NCBI GenBank assembly: GCA_947000775.1
Contig: CAMQGK010000144.1
Location: 12,931,501-12,995,500, forward strand
DNA length: 64,000 nucleotides
Origin: Pterois miles
Taxonomy: Eukaryota > Chordata > Actinopteri > Perciformes > Scorpaenidae
Direction of reading: 5' to 3'
How positions within the stretch are numbered: position 1 is the first letter of the stretch; every line of letters begins with the position of its first letter. The notes beneath the pieces were generated by a model. It did not search any database. It was not told the DNA's origin and saw nothing but the letters and a program-made list of their open reading frames with translations. Position numbers and translations under genes: made by a program. Below, one piece after another: positions 41,001 through 49,626 of the stretch.

Positions 41001-44000
41001 AGTGAAAAAAGTCATACTATAGTATGTTGAAAAAAGGGGAAAAAGTCATAGTATAGTATGTTGGAAAAAAATGGTAAAAAAGTCATAGTATATAATATGT
41101 CCAAAAAAGTGGTAAGAAAGTCACAGTATAGCATGTTGAAAAAACTGTCATAGTATATTATGTTGAAAACAGAAAAAAAAAAGTCATTGTATAGTATGTC
41201 GAAAAAAGTTAAGTCATAGTATAGCATGTTGGAAAAAGTCGTATTATAGCACTTTGAAAGAAGTGATAAAATCATAGTATAGTATGTTGTATAAAGTATT
41301 CACAAAGTCATAGTATAATGTGTCGAAAAAGTGAAAAGTTATAGAATAGAATTGTATAGAATAGACCTTCATTAATCCCACAATGGGGACGTTGACAGTG
41401 TTCATAAAAATATATGAAAAATATTGACAAATAAACAGGAATATAAACAAATATACAGGAGTATAAACAAATATACAGAAATATAAACAAATATACAGGA
41501 GTAAGATGCCTATAAAAAGGGAAAGAATAAAATAAAATAAGATGGTTCAGAAATCTTGGAAACTGTAAATTCACAGAAGGAATTTGAAAAAAATGTATAT
41601 TTGTTGTATGTTGAAAAAGTGGTAAAAATATCATAGTATAGTATGTTAAAAAAAGTGGAAAGTTATAGTATGTCAAAAAAAAGTGTTTAAAAAAAAAGTC
41701 ATATCGTATATCGAACAAGTGAAAAGTTATATATTGAAAAACAAGTCATAGTATGGTATGTTGATAAATGTGGTAAAAAAGCCAGTGCAGTATGTATTAT
41801 TATTAGATAATAGAATTATTTTTATGTATGTATTAAAAATTCATAGTATAGTATGTCGCAAAAAGTTAAGGCTTATAGTATGTTGAAAAATGTGGTAAAA
41901 AAGTAATAGTATAGTATATCAAAAATTTGAAAATTTATAGTGTTTCGAAAATACGGAGAAAAAGTCATAGTATCTTTTGTTGAAAAAGTGAAAAGTTATA
42001 GTACGTTGAAAAATGTGATAAAAAAAGTCAGAGTATGGTACATTGAAAAACGTGGTAAAAAGAGTCATATGTTGACAAAAGTGAAAGTTTATAGTGTGTC
42101 GAAAGAAGTTTTTAAAAAGTCATAGTATAGTATGTTGAAAAAAGTGAAAGGTTATAGTATGTCGAAAAAATTGAAAAAGACATAGTGTAGTATGTCAAAA
42201 AATTCATAGTATAGCATGTTGAAAAAAGTGATAAGTGAAAAAAGTCATAGAACAGCATGTCAAAAACAGTGTAAAATTATGATATGTCAAAAAATGTGAT
42301 TTAAAAGTCAGTATGTTGAAAAAAGTGGTAAAAAGAAGTTATACGTATGTCGAAAAAGGGAAGTTATAGTATGTTTAAAAAAGTGACAAAAAGTCAGTGT
42401 AGTATGTTGACAAGTCATAGTATGGCATATTGAAAAACATGGTAAAAAAAAGTATGTCAAAAACAGTATAATTTGTTGAATAAAGTTGTAAAAAGTCATT
42501 GTATAGTATGTTTAAAAAATGATAAAAAACAGTCATAGTGTAGTATCTCAAAAAAGTATTAACAAAGTCATAGAATAGTATGTCGACAAAAGTATTAACA
42601 AAGTCATAGTATAGTGTGTCGGAAAAAAATGATAAAAGTATGGTATGTCAAAAATGTGAAAAATGTCAGTGTATGTCAAAGACAGTGGAAAGTTATAACA
42701 TGTCAAAAAAGTGATTAAAATGTCATAGTATGTTGACAAAAGTAGTAAAATAGTCATTGTATGGTATGTTGAAAAAGTGAAAAGTTATAGTATGTCAAAA
42801 AATGTGTTAAAAAGGTGATAAAAGTCATAGTACAGTATGTCGAAAATATTAGTAAAAACATCATAGTATAGTATGTCAACAATAAGTATTAAAGTCATAG
42901 TATAGTGTGTCGAAAAAAGTGGTTTAAAAAAGTCATAGTATTGTATATCAAAAGAAGTGATAAAACGTCATAGTATAGTATAAAAAGTGATAAAAAGTCA
43001 TAGTATGTCAAAAAAGGTTAAATGTTACAGTATGTCAAAACAAGTGATAAAAGGGCATAGTATTGCATGTAGAAAATGTGGTAAAAGAAGTCATAGTATA
43101 ATATGTCGAAAAAAGTGAAAAGTTATAGTATGTCTAAAAATGTGGTAAAAAAGTCACAGTATAGCATGTTGAAAAACATGGTAAAAAAGTCATAGTATCA
43201 TATGTCGACCAAAGTGAAAAGTCATAGTATGTCGAAAAAAGTGGTAAAATACTCATAGTATAGTATGTCGAAAAAAAGTGAAAAGTTAGAGGATGTTGGT
43301 AAAATGTCAGTATAGTATGTTTAAAAAAAATGTCAAAAGAAGGTGCTAAAAAATTCCTATTATAGTATGGTGAAAAAAGGGAGGAAAAGGAGTCATAGTG
43401 TAGTATGTTGAAAAAAAGTCATAGTATAGCATGTTTGAAAAACGTAATAAAAAAAGTCATAGTATAGTGTGTTGAAAAATGTAGAAAAAAAAGTCATAGT
43501 ATAGTGTGTTGAAAAACGTAGTAAAAAAAAAATCATCGTATAGTTTGTCGAAAAAGTGAAAAGTCATTGTATGGTACATCAAAAAAGCGAAAAAAGTCAT
43601 TGTCATGTCCAAAAACAGTGGAAAGTTATATGTCAAAAAACGTGATTTAAAAGTCATAGTATAGTATGTCAAAAAAAGTGAAATGTTATGTCGCAAAAAG
43701 TGGTAAAATAGTCATAGTATAATATTTTGAAAAAACTGAAAAGTCATAGTATAGTATGTTGAAAAAAGTTGTAAAGAAGTCATAGTAACACATGTCAAAA
43801 AAGTGAAATGTTATAGTATGTTGCAAGAAGTGAGAAAAAGTCGTAGTATAGCACGTTCAAAAATGTGTTAAAGTCATAGTATAGTATGTCAAAAACAGTC
43901 ATAGTATAGGATGTCAAAAAGTATTAAAGTCATAGTATAGTGTGTCGAAAATGTCACAGTATAGGATGTCAAACAAGTGATAAAGTCATGGTATAGGATG

Positions 44001-44747
44001 TCAAAAAATTATCAAAGTCAGTATAGTGTGTCTGATAAAGTGGTAAAAAAAAAAAAAGTCAGTCGAAAGTGTCCAAAAAAAAAAATGAAAAGTTCTAGTA
44101 TATCGAAAAAAGTATTAACAAAGTCATTGTATAGTGTGTCGGGAAAAAATCATAGTATAGTACTGGTATGTTGATAAAAGTGAAAAAAAGTCATAGTACA
44201 GTATGTTGAAAAAAGTTATTTTAAAAAAAGTCATGGTGTAGTCTGTCAAAAAAATTGATTAAAAAATTCATAGTATAGTATGTCGGAAAAAGCGGTTAAA
44301 AAATCATTTTATGTCGAAAAATTATAGTCATAGTAAATTATGTTGAAAATGGTGCTGAAAAACGGTTTTCTTGCCTATACCTAACTGAGTTGATCTTGTT
44401 CTCATCCTAAGTCATTTCATTGCCTAAACCCAAAAAAGTTGTTTCCTGTGAAGATGGAATTTTATTCTGAAAAGACTATGCACGTAATAAGCAGAAATTG
44501 ATTTGTTGGTAGAGAATTGGTAGAGAAATGAATGAAGAATGAGGAATAACCTTTTCGTAAGATATACTAACCGCTGTGTGAATACATAAGAATAGGCTGT
44601 TTTCAAGCTACTTTTTTGGCTCAAGCATGTACTATTGGGGCATTGCCAAAGCTTCAACACAGCAACGGTGTTTCTCTGTTGTGTTTCACAGGGACATTTC
44701 GACTGAAGTACACTCCTCACTCTGACAGTAAGGACTCAGGGGACTAA
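4867..44747 (+). CDS. zcchc14: zcchc14, zinc finger CCHC domain-containing 14 (5' partial, 12 exons)
   Basis: Spliced gene with exons at 4867-5092, 11595-11665, 11831-11902, 12349-12416, 13321-13498, 16140-16176, 16248-16761, 16908-17017, 19023-19117, 20139-20291, 21352-22560 and 44692-44747. Phases agree at every join except inside the fifth exon, where one base seems missing (see findings). Domains in order: a proline-rich leader; a PX-like segment (ERVVLRGVTH... to ...VEKFLPQ); a Ser/His/Gln-rich linker; a SAM domain (ILDWLRRLRLHKYYPVF... to ...GAKKKLKTQLE); a Ser/Pro-rich region containing SRPTAQVLPVQ; a Cys cluster; a CCHC knuckle; and the tail GTFRLKY. Order and motifs match vertebrate ZCCHC14 as I remember it. 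Established role: the human protein binds CNGGN-loop RNA hairpins through its SAM domain and recruits TENT4 poly(A) polymerases, which stabilise RNA by mixed tailing. The first coding exon(s) lie upstream of the window. The readable part is about 900-930 codons. Confidence 0.93.
5962..6540. mobile_element. probable hAT-Charlie-like non-autonomous element
   Basis: It starts with CAGGGGTTCTCAAACTTTTT, a typical end of Charlie-type hAT elements. The matching right end is unclear; GGGGGTCCCTGGATTTTGG near 6525-6545 may belong to it. It has no open frame of note. Confidence 0.5.
7617..8950. mobile_element. element with long inverted repeats
   Basis: The left arm 7617-7760 (GATAGTTTGGGTGTTTTGAA and GTATTACCTGCAGTAGAT) is inverted at about 8790-8948. 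There the reverse strand reads AAGGGATAATTC, CCATAGTGTATTGG, CCCCCAGTTTGGAGAAACAG and GGACGGGG. The same arm appears once more at 17160-17320 inside another element. No transposase frame is seen. Confidence 0.65.
10253..11307. mobile_element. possible hAT-like non-autonomous element
   Basis: CAGGGCTGTGTATTGCGATA at 10253 and an inverted counterpart near 11300 (TATTTTCCTACACCCCTGT) look like diverged ends. Subterminal repeats of the AATACAGTATTG type support this. The borders are approximate. Confidence 0.45.
11595..11665 (+). CDS. zcchc14: zcchc14 exon B: start of PX-like segment
   Basis: The acceptor is CTTCTTTCAG, ending at 11594, and the donor is GTGGGT at 11666. With the carried G it reads VGIERVVLRGVTHMSEDTSE then YVFE. 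This aligns with the human VEKIDLKGLSH...FEV stretch from memory. It ends in phase 0. Confidence 0.88.
11831..11902 (+). CDS. zcchc14: zcchc14 exon C: PX-like segment
   Basis: A 72-bp exon of 24 codons, bordered by CTCTAG at 11825-11830 and GTCAGG at 11903. It reads ASWSDGLVSSVVRSQQELTE then LLTQ. The W-S-D motif followed by a Ser/Thr stretch and an acidic helix matches human VLWSDSSITSVTKSSSEVTE closely in pattern. Phase 0 on both sides. Confidence 0.9.
12020..12180 (+). repeat. retroposon 3' tail with (TATC)n and a 22-bp tandem duplication
   Basis: CCCAACTTGGGATCAATAAA followed by (GTATCTATCTATC)n is the usual 3' end of fish LINE/SINE retroposons with tetranucleotide tails. Just upstream, ATGTATATTGTGCTGATAAC occurs twice in tandem (about 12031 and 12053). 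Confidence 0.65.
12349..12416 (+). CDS. zcchc14: zcchc14 exon D: PX-like segment
   Basis: The acceptor is TCTCTAAG, ending at 12348, and the donor is GTTAGT at 12417. It reads LSQAFPDDGVEKFLPQSLEL then DP. The pattern L-x2-x-F/Y-P-x3-x-EK matches human LCQLYPEENLEKLIP. Two bases (AG) carry over to complete an Arg codon in the next exon. Confidence 0.9.
13321..13498 (+). CDS. zcchc14: zcchc14 exon E, with an apparent frame conflict
   Basis: The acceptor is TGCCCAG, ending at 13320. The incoming frame reads RCLTALPCHVLQHHSVQLFF, matching human RYLASLPSHVLKNDHVRRF, but reaches a TAG at 13466-13468. The strong donor GTAAGT at 13499 requires a frame shifted by one base, which is open to the end (TAPVAPTCPFTSSS) and joins correctly to exon F. 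Either one base is missing in the C/T-rich stretch around 13400-13460, or a weak donor (GTCCTG at 13407) gives a short 86-bp exon that keeps the frame. The 5' part is secure and the 3' end is not. Confidence 0.7.
14198..14331. repeat. compound (TA)n-(CATA)n-(CA)n microsatellite
   Basis: About 77 bp of TA, then CATACATA units, a CGCG step, then CA repeats. It reads open in both directions because of the repeat, not because it is coding. Confidence 0.93.
14765..14814. repeat. (GT)n microsatellite
   Basis: About 25 GT units without interruption, in the intron after exon E. Confidence 0.93.
16140..16176 (+). CDS. zcchc14: zcchc14 exon F (37 bp micro-exon)
   Basis: The acceptor is GTCCCCCAG, ending at 16139, and the donor is GTGAGA at 16177. 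It needs one incoming base and leaves two, giving LGCMVQYRGAN and then Arg across the junction. It aligns loosely with the human KVGTVMGVSGRPV stretch. The phase is forced by the SAM-encoding frame of the next exon. Confidence 0.78.
16248..16761 (+). CDS. zcchc14: zcchc14 exon G: Ser/His/Gln linker and first half of SAM
   Basis: The acceptor is TTCTCTCAG, ending at 16247, and the donor is GTGGGT at 16762. It begins AVYRVASVQPVVSTHSS, then a Pro/Leu-rich stretch and a long region built from repeats such as HSHSQSLSYPQSHSLSRSQS. It ends with EQNGILDWLRRLRLHKYY then PVFKQLTMEE, the first half of the SAM domain, which is nearly identical to human ZCCHC14. The Ser/His/Gln region looks like expanded coding microsatellite. 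It overlaps no competing gene. It ends in phase 0. Confidence 0.93.
16908..17017 (+). CDS. zcchc14: zcchc14 exon H: second half of SAM domain
   Basis: The acceptor is ACCTACAG, ending at 16907, and the donor is GTCAGT at 17018. It reads FLALTEEDLNKYDLTQGAKK and then KLKTQLELQK TQLEIQK. The SAM part matches human FLSLTEEDLNKF...GAKKKLKTQLEL. The last part is a 21-bp tandem duplication (16977-16997 and 16998-17018) that lengthens the basic, amphipathic C-terminal helix by seven residues. Two bases carry over. Confidence 0.92.
17160..17800. mobile_element. composite transposon fragment, TAGGGCTGTCA family, copy 2
   Basis: 17160-17320 matches the long-repeat arm of 7617-8950. From about 17395 onward it matches the internal and right part of copy 1 (431-1680), ending in TTTGACAGCCTTA. 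The left end of the second family is missing, so the copy is nested or recombined. Confidence 0.65.
18412..18472. repeat. (CA)n microsatellite
   Basis: About 30 CA units. A shorter GT-rich run follows at 18546-18572 on the same strand, so the two could pair in RNA. Confidence 0.93.
19023..19117 (+). CDS. zcchc14: zcchc14 exon I
   Basis: The acceptor is CCCTACAG, ending at 19022, and the donor is GTAACA at 19118. It reads KEMKMEKRPCSGIARVMPSS and then HMGLSTHPTSPA. The segment SGIARVMPSSHMG matches human SGVARVPPTSHVG. One base is carried over. Confidence 0.9.
19142..19906. mobile_element. DNA transposon with inverted ends of about 50 bp
   Basis: The left end GTTCAGACCTGGCATTAACA and GATCACAAGTGGACAG is inverted at the right end (CTGTCCACTTGTGATCTGAT and ATTAATACCAGGTCTGAA). 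The interior has no long coding frame. It lies in intron 9 of the readable zcchc14 gene. Confidence 0.75.
20139..20291 (+). CDS. zcchc14: zcchc14 exon J: Ser-rich segment
   Basis: The acceptor is TGTATTTCAG, ending at 20138, and the donor is GTAAGT at 20292. It reads GELRVEVDGVPHHHPVSTD, then SSSSSGYSSSSCSPRTP and CCDSTFDRTRDIHR. The SSSSGYSSSS core is shared with human ZCCHC14. One base (C) is carried over to complete an Arg codon in exon K. Confidence 0.9.
20478..20715. mobile_element. TAGGGCTGTCA family, copy 3 (truncated)
   Basis: It starts TAGGGCTGTCAAATTTAATG with GTTAACGCGTTAATT, matching the reverse strand of the right part of copy 1 (ATCATATGAAACTAGAAA is shared). It stops near GACTAAATAATGCTCC. 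Confidence 0.65.
21352..22560 (+). CDS. zcchc14: zcchc14 exon K: large exon with Cys cluster and CCHC knuckle
   Basis: The acceptor is GTGTTCCAG, ending at 21351, and the donor is GTGAGT at 22561. This 1209-bp exon encodes about 403 residues. Landmarks are SSRPTAQVLPVQ near 21430 (matching human), long Ser/Pro-rich stretches, a Cys cluster CVCSSCGCRGNCG near 22165-22204, FSAGPSLFTLGPLLQFSPL (human FSGPSVFTF...FSPM), and the knuckle C-x2-C-x4-H-x4-C (CYNCGANGHRAEEC) at 22488-22529. It is GC-rich relative to the introns. The open frame extends 5' of the acceptor to 21219, but that extension is intron sequence. It ends in phase 1. Confidence 0.95.
22561..24732. other. left unique part of the last zcchc14 intron
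   Basis: AT-rich intron sequence before the satellite begins. I see no gene, no clear transposon ends and no structured RNA. Confidence 0.6.
24889..25264. other. non-satellite insert near the left end of the array
   Basis: About 375 bp of ordinary sequence interrupts the array just after its first units. Satellite units stop at 24888 and resume near 25265 (GTCAATATAGTATGTTG). The insert starts near GGGCACAAAAATTC and contains a (GA) run near 25105. I recognise no transposon ends or gene in it. Confidence 0.5.
27664..27785 (-). mobile_element. 3' fragment of a retroposon inside the array
   Basis: On the - strand it ends with a core like GGGACTAATAAAGGAATATC and then a short-repeat tail (TTATC repeated). 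The same core is in the full SINE at 39352-39656. The other end is truncated within a stretch containing GCGCCGGAGGTCAGTGG. Satellite resumes on both sides. Confidence 0.7.
31756..31918 (-). mobile_element. 5'-truncated tRNA-type SINE copy inside the array
   Basis: It shares the core CCTTTATTAGTCCCAC, the CACTCTGTTGTT motif, and TCAGAGTGAGGGGGCTGCTCC with the full copy at 39352-39656. It breaks off at CTGACAAGCG, so the tRNA-like head is missing. The tail is (CTT)n on the - strand. Confidence 0.8.
37972..38054. repeat. (TA)n microsatellite within the array
   Basis: An uninterrupted TA run of about 83 bp replaces part of the satellite. It sits between TCATAGTT and AAAATTGTATATCAAG, so it probably grew from the ATAGTATAG motif of a unit. 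Confidence 0.9.
39352..39656 (-). mobile_element. full-length tRNA-derived SINE inside the array
   Basis: Read on the - strand it starts GGCGGCAGTAGCTCAGTCTG, a tRNA-like head whose GTAGCTCAGTCTGTAAGG is an A box and whose GGTTCAAGTCC is a B box. These are the internal RNA polymerase III promoter. A body of about 150 bp follows, with GCACTGCCGAGGTGCC, then the core GGGACTAATAAAGG and a (CTT)n tail. This layout is that of a teleost tRNA SINE. It inserted into the satellite, whose units resume on both sides. Confidence 0.88.
41346..41590 (-). mobile_element. retroposon tail and minisatellite insert in the array
   Basis: 41346-41400 reads on the - strand as CCCCATTGTGGGATTAATGA and then a (TATTC)-like tail, a variant of the SINE/LINE 3' core seen elsewhere in the array. 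Next to it, 41425-41500 holds four imperfect copies of about 20 bp (ACAGGAGTATAAACAAATAT type). Satellite resumes near 41600. Confidence 0.6.
44692..44747 (+). CDS. zcchc14: zcchc14 last coding exon: C-terminal tail
   Basis: The acceptor is TGTTTCACAG, ending at 44691. With the carried G it reads GTFRLKYTPHSDSKDSGD followed by TAA at 44745-44747. The human protein ends GTFRLKYAPPAESLDSTD, so this short exon is secure even though it lies 22.1 kb from the previous exon, beyond the satellite array. Confidence 0.95.
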
Positions 44748-45507
44748 CCAGCAGATACACCAGTGGATCTGAACACCGCTGTACCTCATGTTCCTGCTGA
44801 AGCTAGTCGGCGGCAGCAGCAGCAGCCTGCCTGGGTACAACAGGGCAACACCAGTGTGTTCAAAGTGCTGATCTGAAAGCGCAGATCCATCGTATCTTTT
44901 GTAATTCTTATACAGCAGCTTACGGAGAGATGAGAGGATGGAAAAGGAATAGGATGGCCAGAAGAGTGGAGCGCTTGTTGCAGGCGGTGTCATCAAATTA
45001 GCTTTCATCCTTCTACAGTTCTCCACAAAGGAAAAGCTGGAGATTTCTAAAGTCTGCCTTGCTTCATTTCAGAGACGTAGCTGGGACTTAGCTATGGTGC
45101 AGCAGTACAACAGAGTCTCAGCTAAATAACTCAGCATTTCTAGTGTTCTAGATGGTTCCCAAACCAAAGTCAAGGGCTTGTCTCAAATCATGCCCTTATT
45201 TTGACAGACTGGGTACCAGCATTATTTTCCCTTTGACTGAATCTGCTGGTATAGAACTTCTTATACTACTCAAAGCCTTGAGACTTTATAATATCAATTC
45301 TTTTGTACAGTATATCTGGTGATCAGGTTCAGCTTCGGTACAACAGCGGTGTTCCAGTTCATGATACATACTGTTTTTTTGCAGCTACAAACCAACAAAC
45401 TGTCCGTTTTATACAGTTGGGAAATGCAATAAGTGCGCTGAGCAGAGGTAATCAAAAGTCGACTTTAGGATGCAACTGTCAATCAAAGATCACCAAGAGA
45501 AGTATTT

Positions 45508-46125
45508 GGTAACACTTTATAATAACCATCATTTCTAAATGGTAAGATTATGGTTAATTAAACTTAGTTAACAGTCATTTTACTGTTAAACAATTAAATA
45601 ATAATGATGTTTACTAATTAGTCATTTTATCATTAGTTTTGTAATATGAAATAATTAGTATATAAATTCTACATTGTATCGTAAGAGACAATGACAATTA
45701 CATTCTGATTACATTATAAAAGTATGTCTCAGTTTTTTGTTGCACACAAAACATTTTATATACTGTATTATGTATTTGTTAGTGATTACCAAATTGTTTG
45801 TAAACCACTTATTAACCTATGAAAAATGATTAACTATCTGAATGTTTAGAAAATGTTTTACAAACTGATTATTAACCATTAATGTGTTGTAATGTGTATA
45901 TACTGTATATTTACAATTTCTTTAAAGTTCACAAATATGTTAATCATTAAATACTTGTACAGTGTATATATATATATTGTGTGCACTAGTAAAATGTTGG
46001 TATAACTAATGATTTCATTAATAATAAATAAACATTATTAATAATCATTTCAATTGCAGTAAAATAACTGTCAAAGTCTGATTAACTAGCAATTTACCAT
46101 TTATAAATGATGGTTATTATCAAAC
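45508..46125. mobile_element. AT-rich MITE in the zcchc14 3' region
   Basis: The inverted ends are GGTAACACTTTATAATAACC, ATCATTTCTAAATGGTAA and, inverted, TTACCATTTATAAATGATGG, TTATTATCAAAC. The interior is AT-rich and non-coding. This type is common in teleosts. Confidence 0.75.
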
Positions 46126-46720
46126 ATTTTTAGTATGCATATCGACGGCTTTGCGTGTACAATTTTTTGTCATGTTTCCAGTGTTAACACACTACATACT
46201 CAAAACTTGCTTAAAGTGAGTGTGTTGTTAGGATTTGGGATACAGCTTTCAGCTGAATCACCTTCTTGCTCTTCGTCCTTGAAGAGGAGCAAAAAAAGAG
46301 TCACTTTAAAGGGAACCTGTGGTATTTTTACCACTTGTAGCACTATGGATTAATGTTTTGATGAGCGGTGCCGTGGTTAACATAGATGCCAACAGTGCAG
46401 GATTTAAAATATAGGATGAAGAAGTAAGGACACATACAACACATTATGGTGAGAAACACTTAATGTAAACCTAACTGTTGTCTGTTTACAAGGAAACTCA
46501 ACATGGCACATTTTAAAGGTTGAGTGTGTACGATTTAGGGGGATCTGTTAGCAGAAATGGTATATAATATTCAGAACTATGTTTTTATTAGTGTATGAGC
46601 CTTTCATATCCACATAGGAAACAGTCCACTATTTAGCACCTCCCACGTTTCTACAGTAGCCTAGAACGGACAAACCAAACACTGGCTCTAGAGGCCACGT
46701 AGGAAGTATAGAGGACAGAA

Positions 46721-47136
46721 CCTGCCAAAATCAAAAAATAAATGAAAAAAATACATATGACTCCATAAATAAATGTCATTAAAGGTTGCAAAAATATTAA
46801 AAATAAATTTAGCCATTAATTAATAGATAAAATGTGGCATAAACTGATATTTCTGTTTTAATTTGCTTCATTATTTAGTTTTGTATTATATCCCTTTATT
46901 ATTTACTCTTCTATTTAATTCCCCTTTTATATTTAATTTATGAATGAAAAAAATGCAAACATTAATAATTAATTTAAATTCAATAAATACATAAAAGGGC
47001 AAATAAAAGAGTATATAAATAAGGGGAATTATCCAAAGAAATAAATAGATGTCACATTTTATCAGTTAATGACTACAATTATTTTTAATATTATTTTTGC
47101 TGCATTTAATGACATGAATATTTATTTATTTGAGTA
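46721..47136. mobile_element. AT-rich palindromic MITE, copy 1 (right end cut)
   Basis: It begins CCTGCCAAAA with ATAAATGA and shares AGCCATTAATTA, TTTAATTTGCTTC and TTTTTGCTGCATTTAATGAC with 60981-61667. It breaks off at TTTATTTGAGTA, exactly where TAGGGATGCTAATTTTG starts. Confidence 0.7.
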
Positions 47137-47939
47137 TAGGGATGCTAATTTTGCCAAACAAACTGAATGATACAGCGTGCGTATGCCGTTATGTCATTGT
47201 GCATGCGTAACTGTTGGAAAGCATCACTACAGAGGAATCAATAACCACGGAGGCATGAGATGCCAAAGAATCGCAAAACTACAGTTCTCTATTCCTATCA
47301 CTAGCGTTTGCCCTGCCTTCCAAAGTGGTGGATGTCCTAATGGTTTCAGACCCTGACTAGATCACATACTGGCATTAAAAGACTGGACAGCCTGTTTGCA
47401 CGAAAAGTATGCCTGTCTGGATTTCCGCATGTCATTTGTATGCCATTTATTCTGCGCTGACTGCAATATAAATGCACTGGTGTATGAATGCTACGGTAAG
47501 AGTTAGTGACGTATTCTAAAAAGTGAGAAAGACCACTACGGTGGATGGACAACAAACACTGGACTTTTAACCAGGAGACCTGTGTTCCAGACCGTTGTTG
47601 ACCGGTGTTTTATTTTGTAAGTTATGTCAGTGACGTTTCTCACATGACGATCGTCACAGGTTTTTTATCGACATTTGTCGAGTTGGGTTACGATTTGCAT
47701 GGTTTACTTAGTTTTCATACTAATGTTAAGCCCGACCATGATGTCTTTCCTTACCCTAACTAAGAGGTTTTCTTACTGCAGATGTTTGTGTGGCGTACAA
47801 ATGACACGTGAAAAGGCAAAAATGCATACGACGCGAATGACTTTGAAATAGATTTTTTTTTTTTTTTAATGCCAAAATCTATGTATTAGCTCCATTTGAG
47901 GTAGAAGGAAGTTACCGCTTTTATTATTGTAGTCTGAGT

Positions 47940-48845
47940 GACGTGATGTCATATCTTTTCTGGATCCATCAATGAAAACAAACAGTAACCAGCTGCTACA
48001 AGCCAAAACGAAAAAGTAGAAAAGGTCTGAATATGACCTGCACCCTCACATGTTAAATCCAAGGTGGTAAACAATACACATACAGTAAAGTAGAGAAACA
48101 CTTTAGGTCTCACAAGTTGCAGGAAAAGCAGAGCTAGACATCATGGCTAATGTTAAATGCTAACTCTGTCATGGACAGGAAACGTTATCGTATTGAGATA
48201 CAGTGCAGCGAGCCAGCCGTCACACTCATCTCCGAGGTCAAATCGGCCGTCGCTGCAACTGTACAGCGTCTATATACTGAAATTTATGTTAAACACATTC
48301 AAACAGCCCCCATGGAGCTGACCCTGGATGGATAAAGAGAGCGGAGCTGACGGGAAACGAACTCGGCGAAGTCTGCAGAACTATACACGTGATGACTGGT
48401 TTTAAAATTAGGTGTTAACAAAGGGAACTGTATATACAAAATCCATATATAGAAATACAGTAAGAGAGATTATATTCACCAGAAGTATAAAACATTACAT
48501 GTCCTTTATAAATTAAAAATAAAATAGCACTAATTTATGAGGGAAATTGTTTGTTTTTTGTTTTTTTTCTTTAAATTTAATTAATAATTCCTGACAATGA
48601 CTGATATATTTGACTTCAGGACATCCCTGACTACATACATGCTGAAAATCAAACATAATTATGGTATTAATGTAGATATTTTAGTAAAAGTCCCTAGAAG
48701 TGTATGATTCTAGTGTTTAAAAAGGTTAACAAAAATCGCAATACTTGTACAATCGCATACTTAAAAATCACAATACGTATCAAATCAGCACCCAAGTGTC
48801 GTGTTAGTATGGAAACGGGAAAATGGTGAATCGTTCCAGCCCTAT
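47940..48845. mobile_element. probable hAT-like element, right part
   Basis: AATCGCAATACTTGTACAAT and TCACAATACGTATCAAATCA then CACCCAAGTGTCGTGTTAG and GTTCCAGCCCTA are typical of the right end of fish hAT copies. The left border is not resolved. No intact transposase frame was found. Confidence 0.5.
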
Positions 48846-49626
48846 GTATTGGGTCAAGAAATATGGACATGGACTATCTAACCCCTGTGCTGGGACACGG
48901 GTCACACTTGGAATATGGAAACCCTCTTCAGCAGCTGAGGGATCACCGAGGGATTCGTTCATTCATTTTTTTTTTTTTTTTTTTGTCCCTTCTCCAGTGC
49001 CTGAGGTCTCTGGGCCAACCCGAGAGCAAAATGGCCTCCAGTGCCAAATACTGTTCCTCTATACCAAGACAATCAAACTGAGTATTTTCAGTCAATGCAG
49101 AATGTCTTTGTATCTTCAGATCACACCAGTGTTGGACATTTCAAAAGTGACAATTTGTTTTCAGTTCAGTTTGTTGATGTTTCATTTTTCATGTTGTTGA
49201 TGTAAATGAATGAATGTTGAGCGGCCCGGACGTTAATCCTAACCTCACTCCCGGAGAGGTGGAGCCGACTCTCTCTGTAATTAATATGTACAGTCTTTAT
49301 GCAAAAGACAATTCAGGACTGTTAAAGTGAAAGGAGTCTAAGTAAGTTAGAAAATGTTTCACAGTGCGAGTCGCTGGGCTGGACCCAGAGTTCTACCGAC
49401 ACGAGGACAGCTGGTCCTTCAGATGAAACTCTATCTGTGCCCCTGGAGGGCACAGCTCTGAGACATGAGGTGTTTATTTAAATTAGTAAATACTGAACAT
49501 TCAGTATGTATAAGAGCTTGTCTGTTGTTGAAAATAATGCTTTTGTATTGCAATATAAATGTCTTTGGAATATTGCCTTTTCGGGGCTCAGAATCAACCA
49601 GCCAACCACTGATCAGCTCAGTGTTC

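Larger units (their letters stand above)
24733..44360. repeat. about 19.6-kb A-rich satellite array with a unit near 36 bp
   Basis: Hundreds of diverged copies of a unit that begins GTCATAGTATAGTATGTTGA, followed by an A-rich part containing GTGATA or GTGGTA. Full units are about 36 bp. Shorter units near 25 bp lack the GTG part and are mixed in. Common variants change TTGA to TCGA, and AGTATG to AGCATG, CATTGTATAGCAAG or CATAGTATAACATG. Blocks of many units recur together, so there is higher-order structure. The + strand is strongly A-rich. The array fills most of the last zcchc14 intron and is broken by the insertions listed separately. The - strand reading is often free of stops and gives YYTMTF/YYDFF peptides with a 12-residue period, an effect of the 36-bp unit rather than a gene. 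Confidence 0.95.

Noticed and set aside
25273..43696. Many - strand open frames of 60-174 codons with YYTMTF/YYDFF/FNILYYDF repeats
   Set aside because: They are translations of the satellite. A unit near 36 bp is a multiple of three and its T-rich strand has few stops, so frames stay open by composition. There are no start contexts, splice signals or known domains.
24733..44360. CRISPR-like array or a minisatellite-coded protein
   Set aside because: Units are contiguous and diverged, with no unique spacers, and the genome is eukaryotic.
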